Part shown: piece after piece, positions 35,520 to 43,100 of the stretch
Position numbering within the stretch: position 1 is the stretch's first letter
Layout: every line of letters starts with the position of its first letter
Origin: Chitinophaga sp. HK235
GTDB lineage: Bacteria; Bacteroidota; Bacteroidia; Chitinophagales; Chitinophagaceae
Direction: 5' to 3'
DNA: 64,000 nt
Assembly: GCF_018255755.1 (NCBI RefSeq)
Contig: NZ_CP073766.1
Location: 7,438,501 to 7,502,500, forward strand
Notes under the pieces: generated by a model
Seen by the model: the letters and a program-made list of their open reading frames with translations, nothing else
What the model was told of the DNA's origin: nothing
The model's database searches: none
Position numbers and translations under genes: made by a program

Positions 35520-37055
35520 ATGAAAGCAATATATACCACCCTGTTTGCAGCAGCAGCCTATCTGGCGGTAACACCTGCCTGCAGCAAGTTTGATGCGATC
35601 AATACCAATCCAAACGCCACCAGCAGTGTTACACCTTCGCTGCTGGCCACCAACCTGATTTTGGATATCACCGGCTCCAGCGCCAGCAAAAGTTTTGTGA
35701 CACCGTATATGGTCAGCAAACATATTGCCTGGGGCGAACTGGCGCAGAGCGAACAATATAACAGTTTCGGCCGTACGTCGCTGGGCGGTATGCAGGTACT
35801 GACCAACGTGCAGAAGATGATCAGCCAGGCTGCTCCTGCAGATAAAAATGCTTACACCGGCCTGGGCCTGTTTATTAAAGCCTATAAACTATATTACCTG
35901 TCTATGTCACTGGGAGATATTCCCTATTCTGATGCATTGAGTGGAGAAACAGGTAATGTACGCCCCAAATATGATGAACAGAAAAAGGTGATGCAGCAGG
36001 TATTAGCCGACCTGGAGAATGCAGATAAACTGTTATCTTCCGCAGGTAATTTTTCCGGAGATCCTACCCAGCTGGGCGGTTCAGCCGACCTATGGCGGAG
36101 GGTGATCAACTCCTTCCGCCTGAAGGTACTCATCAGTCTTTCTAAAAAGGTAACCGATCCCGATCTCCGGATAAAAGAACAGTTTGCGCAGATTGCCACC
36201 ACCAGTCCTTTGCTGCGGAGCAATGCCGACAACCTGCAGACTGTATATTCCAACAAAGCCGGACAGATCTATCCGTATAACAACACCTTGTTTAAAGGAA
36301 CAGCATACGGCATGATCTCCAGCGTGATTATCGATACCCTGAAAAAATTCAATGACTACCGGCTGTTTTATTATGCCGCTCCTTCCGCCTATGCCATCAA
36401 AACAGAAGGGAAAAAAGCCGATGACTGGAATGCTTATCCTGGTACTGATCCTACACCTGAGTTTTCTGTTATTGCTAAAATTTATACTGCCGGTAAACAC
36501 TGTGCGTATAACCTTCGTTATACCGATTATGTATCCGGTGAACCAGTGATCCGCATTGGTTATGCAGAGCAGAACTTCATCCTGGCAGAAGCAGCCGTGC
36601 TGGGCTGGACCAGCGGCAATGCCAAAACCTTTTATGAAGAAGGGGTAAAAGCCGCGATGAACTTTGTTGCCACCAACACGCCCGATGATGTACGTTACCA
36701 TAGCGGCAGAAAGATCACTGCAGACTATATCAATAATACTTATCTTACCGGTACCGATGTTGGTTTTGCCACCACTGCTGATATGCAGCTGAAACAGATT
36801 TATGTGCAGAAGTACATCCTGTATTTTATGCAGCATCCATGGGACGCGTATTATGAATGCCGTCGTACCGGTTATCCGGCACTGCCTGTGAATCCGGCTA
36901 CCAGCCTCAATCAGGACGATAAAACCCAGATGCCTGTACGCTGGATGTATCCTCAGGATGAATACGACTACAACCAGGCGAATCTGAAAGAAGCCCTGCA
37001 ACGGCAATACGGTGGTACCGACAAAACCAATAATATCATGTGGATACTGAAATAA
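35520..37055 (+). CDS. SusD-like outer-membrane lipoprotein (SusD-like group 2)
   Basis: Lipoprotein of 511 residues; lipobox VTPAC at residue ~21, followed by SKFDAINTNPNATSSVTPSL, the marker of the SusD-like group whose members bind varied ligands including peptides and glycans. Helical repeats include GLGLFIKAYKLYYLSMSLGD and YAEQNFILAEAAVLGW. The C-terminus contains RRTGYPALPVNP and VRWMYPQDEYDYN, typical of this group. It partners the SusC just upstream, and the phosphoesterase gene starts 7 bp after its stop. Frame intact. Confidence 0.94.
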   Translation: MKAIYTTLFAAAAYLAVTPACSKFDAINTNPNATSSVTPSLLATNLILDITGSSASKSFVTPYMVSKHIAWGELAQSEQYNSFGRTSLGGMQVLTNVQKMISQAAPADKNAYTGLGLFIKAYKLYYLSMSLGDIPYSDALSGETGNVRPKYDEQKKVMQQVLADLENADKLLSSAGNFSGDPTQLGGSADLWRRVINSFRLKVLISLSKKVTDPDLRIKEQFAQIATTSPLLRSNADNLQTVYSNKAGQIYPYNNTLFKGTAYGMISSVIIDTLKKFNDYRLFYYAAPSAYAIKTEGKKADDWNAYPGTDPTPEFSVIAKIYTAGKHCAYNLRYTDYVSGEPVIRIGYAEQNFILAEAAVLGWTSGNAKTFYEEGVKAAMNFVATNTPDDVRYHSGRKITADYINNTYLTGTDVGFATTADMQLKQIYVQKYILYFMQHPWDAYYECRRTGYPALPVNPATSLNQDDKTQMPVRWMYPQDEYDYNQANLKEALQRQYGGTDKTNNIMWILK

Positions 37056-37062
37056 CCCGCAT

Positions 37063-38097
37063 ATGTTGAACAGATGTATTTTAATAGCAGGACTGCTGCT
37101 GATGTTTATAGGCTCTGTAACGGCGAAGGATATACGTTTATCTGTTTTACAGTTAAACATCTGGCAGGAAGGCACCATGGTGCCGGGCGGCTATGAGGCC
37201 ATCGCCGAACAGATCAGCGCTCTGTCGCCGGATTTTGTGACGCTGAGTGAAGTGCGCAACTACCGCAACACCCATTTCTGTGACCGCCTGACAACCACCC
37301 TCCGCGAGAAAGGTAAAACCTACTATTCCTTTTATAGTCAGGGTGCGGGCCTGTTGAGCCGTTATCCCATCATAGACAGTGCGGTGATCTTCACCGAAGG
37401 TGGCAGTATCTGCAAACTCACGGCAAAAGTAGGGGACAGGGAAGTAGCGGTATATTCTGCCCATCTGGACTATCTCAACTACGCCGTGTATCTGCCCAGA
37501 GGATATGACGGTGTTACCTGGAAAAAGTTGCCGGCCCCCTGTACCAGTCTGGATACTATCATGGCCTCTAACGTGGCTTCCAAACGGGATGAAGGCATTG
37601 CCGCCTTTCTGCAGGCTACCACACACGATCTTGCGCAGCAACGCCTGGTATTCCTAGGCGGTGATTTCAACGAGGCTAGTCATCTCGACTGGACCGCTGC
37701 CACCAAAGATCTCTTCGATCATCATGGTATGATCGTACCCTGGACCTGCTCCCGTATGTTATACGACAAAGGTTTCAGAGACAGCTACCGTACCATCTAT
37801 CCACATCCGGAAAAGAACCCCGGCTTTACTTTCCCGGCAGACAATACGCCGGTCGAAGTGAAGAAGCTGGCCTGGGCACCGGATGCCGATGAACGCGAAC
37901 GGATCGATTTTGTGTATTTTTATCCGGATAAACAACTCTCGCTGCAGCAAAGCTCTGTGGTAGGTCCTTCAGGCAGCATTGTGCGCAACCAACGGGAAGC
38001 GGATAAAAGTAATGATCGTTTTCTGTTGCCGGTGGGCACCTGGCCTACAGATCATAAAGGTGTATTCAGTGTTTTTAGTCTCAGAAATACGCGGTAG
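37063..38097 (+). CDS. Secreted endonuclease/exonuclease/phosphatase-family enzyme
   Basis: Protein of 344 residues with a signal peptide (CILIAGLLLMFIGSVTAKD). The DNase-I/EEP fold is marked by VLQLNIWQEG (metal-site Asn), TLSEVRN (metal-site Glu), YSAHLDYLNY, FLGGDFNEASHLDW (catalytic Asp/Asn), RIDFVYFY and the terminal DHKGVFSVFSL (Asp-His). All catalytic residues appear present. Members cleave phosphodiesters or phosphomonoesters in nucleic acids, inositol phosphates or phospholipids; the exact substrate is not readable here. It is the last gene of the sigma/FecR/susCD set, 7 bp after susD, so the imported compound may be a phosphorylated one. Confidence 0.88.
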   Translation: MLNRCILIAGLLLMFIGSVTAKDIRLSVLQLNIWQEGTMVPGGYEAIAEQISALSPDFVTLSEVRNYRNTHFCDRLTTTLREKGKTYYSFYSQGAGLLSRYPIIDSAVIFTEGGSICKLTAKVGDREVAVYSAHLDYLNYAVYLPRGYDGVTWKKLPAPCTSLDTIMASNVASKRDEGIAAFLQATTHDLAQQRLVFLGGDFNEASHLDWTAATKDLFDHHGMIVPWTCSRMLYDKGFRDSYRTIYPHPEKNPGFTFPADNTPVEVKKLAWAPDADERERIDFVYFYPDKQLSLQQSSVVGPSGSIVRNQREADKSNDRFLLPVGTWPTDHKGVFSVFSLRNTR

Positions 38098-38105
38098 ATG
38101 ATATC

Positions 38106-38166
38106 ATTTACTGCAAATAACAAGGCGTCTCCATTTTTTTGAGACGCCTTGTTATTTGCAGTAAAT
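38106..38166. terminator. Very long bidirectional terminator hairpin, 26-bp perfect stem
   Basis: Arms at 38106-38131 and 38141-38166 are perfectly complementary, around a CATTTTTTT loop. The core GGCGTCTC/GAGACGCC is GC-rich. It stands between the convergent phosphoesterase gene (ends 38097) and the lipoprotein gene (ends 38193). Stem length is well above that of ordinary terminators. Confidence 0.8.
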
Positions 38167-38192
38167 ACAGATATGCTGTGATATTTCTGTCG

Positions 38193-38552
38193 TTACTTTA
38201 TGTTTAAAAACATGGTATCAGGCTTTTCCCCCAAATAGCTTATTGTGTCCCTTACAACCATTACAAGCGTGCTGTCATTTCTTAAATGCACAGTGTCAAC
38301 TGAGTTATACCGCTCGTAGTCCTGCAATACTTTTTCATCTTCTTTATTCTTATAAAACTTCCTTACTTGTATAGATGATTGAATGGTTGCATTTGAAGGT
38401 AATTGGACAATTCTGAGCCTATAGTTCTTATTTGGAACGTTTATGACTTTCACTTCTTTCTCTTTTATGTCAATAACGTTATTACAACTGCAGAGAAAAA
38501 ATAAGACAAGTATGATGAGGTTCTTTTCTAATAACTTAATATATTCTTGCAT
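38193..38552 (-). CDS. Small lipoprotein, possible orphan immunity protein
   Basis: Unrecognised protein of 119 residues. From the ATG at 38552 it has a lipoprotein signal (NLIILVLFFLCSC) followed by a charged domain of about 95 residues rich in beta-prone stretches (VKVINVPNKNYRLRIVQLPS, STLVMVVRDTISYLG). The gene is visibly AT-rich compared with the surrounding chromosome. Its start lies 2 nt after the stop of a short frame that looks like the tail of an RHS-type toxin. In this island that spacing suggests an immunity lipoprotein left over from a displaced toxin. That is inference; no family is recognised. Confidence 0.55.
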   Translation of the reverse strand: MQEYIKLLEKNLIILVLFFLCSCNNVIDIKEKEVKVINVPNKNYRLRIVQLPSNATIQSSIQVRKFYKNKEDEKVLQDYERYNSVDTVHLRNDSTLVMVVRDTISYLGEKPDTMFLNIK

Positions 38553-38554
38553 AA

Positions 38555-38656
38555 CTACATTTGTTTTTTGAGATCCCATATTTTTGCATTCCACCAACTA
38601 GTATGTTCTTTATGCTGGGTTGGAGTAAACATGATATTACTAACGTTCTTGAGACT
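38555..38656 (-). pseudogene. Fragment of an RHS-type toxin C-terminus
   Basis: A 33-codon stretch ending in NVSNIMFTPTQHKEHTSWWN and AKIWDLKKQM. The N-x-x-N...H...H pattern looks like the end of an HNH-type nuclease toxin tip, but it is too short to assign. Farther upstream the frame continues only as the antisense of an XRE fragment, so the toxin is broken there. It stops 2 nt before the lipoprotein gene. Confidence 0.35.
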
Positions 38657-38663
38657 ACCGTAG

Positions 38664-38780
38664 GGTTTTAAAAAGCAGGGTGTACTTAAAGACCAAACCA
38701 TGCTTAAGCGGTTCAATGATATCGCCTCCTTTCCGGAAGAAGGTAAACAGCACATCCTTTATACACTCGATGCGCCCTGA
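38664..38780 (+). pseudogene. C-terminal fragment of an XRE-family regulator
   Basis: The stretch GVLKDQTMLKRFNDIASFPE continuing EGKQHILYTLDAP to a TGA resembles the segment after the helix-turn-helix in short XRE regulators (LL.K...I..LP...Q..I...LDA). The HTH part is missing upstream, where TAG at 38661 closes the frame. It is a second XRE relic beside the frameshifted one at 39425. Confidence 0.35.
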
Positions 38781-38803
38781 GTTTCAGACAGCCTCTCCAT
38801 GCC

Positions 38804-39220
38804 TTACTTGATAGTAGTATATCTTTTAAAAATAAGCCTAAATAGTACCCAGCCTGTTAAAAGAAAAACAACAAATTGAACAAATATCATAATGATATGT
38901 TGGTTTGGATCTCCATATAGCACTCCCCAACTTATGAAGTTAATTGGTAGTGTAAATAGTAACATCCACATTACCCATTCCCCATAAAATAAGTTATCCG
39001 GATAGAGATGCAGCCCATAACCGCAGTGCGTAAAGTAATCAATCGCCATCCATCGTTCATTACTGCCGTTTGTACCGTAAAGATCATGACCCAGGTCATT
39101 GATAAAAACCTGTAGAACCCTTGACAGGTAAGCGTCCAGCAGTTCGCATAATAAACGTACCTGTTCCGGTACTTGCAGGGCGTAGCTTTCCTCGCCACGT
39201 TGCAGTGGTGTGTTTTTCAT
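38804..39220 (-). CDS. Small membrane protein of unknown function
   Basis: Unrecognised protein of 138 residues. A hydrophilic N-terminal half (LLCELLDAYLSRVLQVFIND) is followed by two transmembrane helices (WVMWMLLFTLPINFISWGVL and IIMIFVQFVVFLLTGWVLF) and a basic tail KRYTTIK. No signal peptide. The gene is AT-rich and lies among toxin-island debris, so an orphan immunity or accessory role is possible but unproven. The ATG at 39220 is the only good start. Confidence 0.6.
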   Translation of the reverse strand: MKNTPLQRGEESYALQVPEQVRLLCELLDAYLSRVLQVFINDLGHDLYGTNGSNERWMAIDYFTHCGYGLHLYPDNLFYGEWVMWMLLFTLPINFISWGVLYGDPNQHIIMIFVQFVVFLLTGWVLFRLIFKRYTTIK

Positions 39221-39277
39221 AACTATATGTTTAAAAGTTAAAGGATAAAAAAAGTTGATACAAGGTTTAATAAAACA

Positions 39278-39395
39278 CCGTCCGGGAGGACAGATGATGT
39301 GTTACTGCTGCTGATGGTATATTCTCCCGTTGACCATAGATCCTATGTCCAGCCTATGTTCTGACGCTGATCACATCATCTGTTCTCCCGGACGG
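39278..39395. repeat. 24-bp inverted repeat spaced by 70 bp
   Basis: Arm 39278-39301 (CCGTCCGGGAGGACAGATGA plus TGTG) is the reverse complement of arm 39372-39395 with a single mismatch, which would be a G-U pair in one transcript. The arms are GC-richer than the surrounding AT-rich debris. It sits between divergent genes at 39220 (-) and 39425 (+). It could be a structured RNA, an operator pair or the ends of a small mobile element. Confidence 0.75.
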
Positions 39396-39424
39396 AAGCG
39401 CGACAGTACAAAAGTTTATCAGGT

Positions 39425-39769
39425 ATGGATTTAGGTACTAAAATAGTACAACTGCGTAAAGAGAAGGATCTTAACCGGGACGAACTCGGTAAGGCTGTAG
39501 GCACCTCCGGTGCTATCATTGGCCCGTTATGAGCGTAATGAGATTACGCCATCTGTAGAAGTAGCCGCCAAGATTGCGGACGCACTGGATGTAAGCCTGG
39601 ATTATCTCGTGGGTAACACGACCTTTTTAGTGAAGGATAAAAAATGCTCTATCGCTTGGAGCTGCTGGATAAAATCTCAGAAGAAGACCGTAATACGATT
39701 CTGCGCGTGGTGGATGCATTCCTTAAAGAAGCTCAACTTACAACTACCTCTAAAAAATTAAAAGCATAA
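39425..39769 (+). pseudogene. XRE-family regulator with two frameshifts
   Basis: The HTH begins normally from the ATG at 39425 (MDLGTKIVQLRKEKDLNRDE, then LGKAVGTSGAIIG). The frame is then lost at about 39520, where one extra C in GGCCCGTTATGAG would restore RYERNEITPSVEVAAKIADA. A second shift at about 39640, in a run of six A's, loses one base; restoring it yields MLYRLELLDKISEEDRNTIL and a normal C-terminus ending KLKA at TAA 39767-39769. Both events are single-base. The whole restored protein would be about 114 residues, the usual length of a two-part XRE regulator. Sequencing error and real decay are both possible. Confidence 0.8.
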
Positions 39770-39777
39770 AATGTAAC

Positions 39778-39801
39778 AGCCGCAAGTGCTGACCTGCGGC
39801 T
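39778..39801. terminator. Short hairpin between XRE relic and immunity-candidate gene
   Basis: AGCCGCA and TGCGGCT form a 7-bp stem around a 10-nt loop, 9 nt after the XRE stop. The gap lies between convergent genes, so it may terminate either; no strong U-tract. Confidence 0.4.
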
Positions 39802-39839
39802 ATTCTATGACATTTATACTGCCTTAATTATTGCCTACA

Positions 39840-40109
39840 TTAAAAACCCCATATCACTTCCTCTTCATTATTAATAACAACAATTAATCTAAAACTATAG
39901 TTAATATCAATATTAATTGCATTCGGAGTAGAATATCTAACATCAATGATATTACTAACATCATCCTCGCAACTTTTATAGTCAACTATTTTTAATTTCA
40001 AACTTTGTCCAGGCTCTAATTTATAATCTGTACAAGGCGGATCTATAATAATCAACAAAGGCTCTTCCGTTGTGTTTTCAAATTTTAAAATCAAATCTGT
40101 ATTTACCAT
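39840..40109 (-). CDS. Candidate immunity protein for the RHS toxin
   Basis: Unrecognised cytoplasmic-looking protein of 89 residues, acidic and beta-rich (LILKFENTTEEPLLIIIDPP, LEPGQSLKLKIVDY, NINYS-type SFRLIVVINNEEEVIWGF). No signal peptide or membrane helix. Its ATG overlaps the stop of the 1457-residue RHS protein by 7 nt (ATGGTAA), so the two are translationally coupled. The gene is strongly AT-rich, like the toxin tip before it. Position, size and composition match the immunity gene of a polymorphic toxin; the function itself is inferred. Confidence 0.7.
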   Translation of the reverse strand: MVNTDLILKFENTTEEPLLIIIDPPCTDYKLEPGQSLKLKIVDYKSCEDDVSNIIDVRYSTPNAINIDINYSFRLIVVINNEEEVIWGF

Positions 40110-43100
40110 AGCTTTAATACTTTATTAATCGTTTCCAAACGTGCTTGTTGAACGGAGTAATCTTTCTCTCTGGTTTTAAATTTTTCAATTGCCTCCATTA
40201 ACTGGCCTTGATATTGCTTTAAGCCTTGCTTGGTAACAATTCCTTCCGATTTTAGATTCTTTACAAAACTCTTGTTAATATCTCCTGCGAATACCCTAGT
40301 CGCTTCAGCTGCTTTAGCAAAGTCTCCTCCCGATGTTTTCGCCAAACCAAGAGCATCATTATATGCTCCCAAATTTAATTTAGTCGCTTGTTCCGCTGCC
40401 TGACCTGTTGTCCTCATAACCATTCCTTCAGCAGCCCCTGATAACTTCCCTAACATTTGAAAGGCCTTACCTACAGGAATAGCGGACAAAATACTAATCG
40501 TTGCATCAGCCTTATTCATAGGTTGGCCAGTCTGAAGGTCTTTACCAGTAACCAGAGCTTGCGCACCATTTCCAGCAAAATAAACTGGATTTAAATTTTG
40601 ATTTACACCTGCGACAAATTCAGTTACTGTACCTAAGACATATTGTCCTGCAAACTTAAGCGAAGATCCGAGATCTGTTGGAGCGGTCAAGGTATACTCC
40701 CTGCCTGTAACCAGTCCAACCTGTTTAATAGGATCTCCTGGCCCATCTGGCTCATCCCCTAAAAAGTCTTTATACCTAATTGGGTTATCATAGTTAGAGG
40801 CATACGGAGACCATGCCTCCATATTCCCAATCTTCGGATCTATCTGGTTCCACCTGCCTATCTGCGGATCCAGATTCCTAAATTGTGCATCATATATATC
40901 AATATCCAGATCATTAGTATACTCTATACCGTTATACTTTTTCCTATTCTCCGGATACTTCAATCCTTTGAGTGCATTATAAGATATCCCCGCCATCGTT
41001 AACCCAAACGGATAATAATGCGTCTCCTCCAGCAAGGGGCCGCTGATCTGGCTCACCAATAAATTATCAAAGAACAGTGCTTCCTGGGTTTCATTACTCG
41101 TATATACGTACAGGTACCCATTCCGTTGAATGGGTATTTTGTCTGTAGATAATGTCTGAAGCTGATCCGGGGCTGTTTTAACTTGTCGAACACCACTGTT
41201 GTCTTCTACTAATTTAAATTGTTCATCAAACATCACAAAATTTAAATAGGCTCGAGGGCGCGTGGGTTGTGTTTTGTCGGTGTTGTTATCTTTTAACTGT
41301 TGGTAATGATTGTTATAGAAGTCTTTGTCAAAAGGAGTGAACGGGCGCTCTGTAGCTGCACTATGTGTACCAGCCATCTGATCTCCCGGAGTAAAGGTAT
41401 GGATAAGATCTGCCAGCATGGCCTCCGCCGGGACATCAGCTGAGGACTTCTTGCCTGGGCCGGGGGATTTATAAAGTGCCTTTACGCCTAATTGGATAGT
41501 ATCTCCTGCCATCACACGGAGCACCAGGGAAGGGCCGATCTTCCGGCCACCATCTGCGGCAGTAAGCTTGGCGACTGAGGCATTGGCTCCCGCACTCTCA
41601 TCTGTAGGGTAACCCGAAGGTTTGTTCACCCGCGTATTGTCGATGTTACTGAATAATGTATTTTCTTTCGCGGCAGCTCCAGCCTCCATAGTAGCTGCGT
41701 ACATCGAAAAGTCTGTCTGTTCTGTCAGTACCGTACGCACATTGCCCAGGTGGTCTTTGAGAAAGTAATCATAACGGAAGGCAACAGGATTGCCTGCTGT
41801 CATTAAAGCGCGGATACGACCTTCTTCATGGGCCAGGAACTGCAGGGTGTCATTTTGATAGACCATACCTGCTATATAGTCTGTGGTGGTGGTTTTAGAG
41901 ATACCACTGCTGATATCTGTCACCTCTTTTCTCAGTTTGTTACCTGAAGCGTCGTACTGATAGCTAATGTTGCCCTTACCGGGGATGGTGATGGTTTGCG
42001 GAAGATTTAAATGATTATAGGTGATTCCCGTGATGTGCTTATTGTTATCGCTAGTCAGATTACCATTCTGATCATAGGTGTAGTCTACACTTTCGTCGTT
42101 GTTGATTTCTTTAAAATCACCCAGCTGACTCTGAGGGTTGTTTTTCCGGTCGGTGACGAAAGAGAGCTTATTGCTATTAGCAACATAACCGTATTTCAGG
42201 CTGTCAATGGTTTGTATCAGATTGGCGGTCATTCCCTTTTGGATCATGTACTGAATATTTCCATTAGCATCATAGGAAAGATCTTTCACAGAGAAGTCAA
42301 TCTGGTCATTGGTCCAGTTGTTACTGCCGCTGTTCTGCTGAGTGAAATCGGCTACTGTGAGACGGCTTACCGGATCATAACTATAGCCATAGGAACGGGT
42401 AATACCATCTCCCCGGCTCTTCCATTTGGCACCGGAGATGTTGCCATTCAGCTGATTAAGGGTAAAGCCCTGATCATAGTTCAACTCTTCACCAAACCAA
42501 TTAGTCGTACTACCGGGAGTGTTGACATAATCCCGGTTGATGCCTTTCAGCGAGCCTTGTTGGGTATAGTCGTAGGTAAGTGTTTCCAGCTGTGTGGTAC
42601 CGGTAACACCTATACGTTTGTTACGAAGACGGCCCAGCTCATCATAGGTGTTAACAGCTACCGTTTTGAATGCACTGGTATCATTAAGCTGCTTCTTTAC
42701 TGAATCCAATCTTCCTGCCGCGTCATAATGCAGCATGGTGAGCACCTTGAGCTCCGGGGTAGTGCCGCTGCGCAGGTTATGATGCCGAAGATAGCTGCTT
42801 AACAGCTTACCATTGAAATCATATAAATTGGTGGTGATATCCGTTCCCCCGCTTGCGTTAGTACTTAGCTGCTGGATGGTCCGACCCTTATCATCATAAT
42901 AGAGGGTAGTGACGATCCACTGGTCGATGGTGCCCAGTACTTTGACGCGTGTACCGGTCAACACACCTTTGGTATAATTACTGGCAGCACTGTTGCTTAC
43001 GGGATAGGGATTGCTGCCAGCTTTTGTATAGACAGCTTCGCCGGACTGGAAAGTTTGAGCTCCCGGAAAATCATAGTTATCATAGAAGATGTAGGTAAGT

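Noticed and set aside
36090..37178. Long minus-strand open frame opposite susD
   Set aside because: Antisense to a recognised SusD-like gene, and crosses into the next gene.
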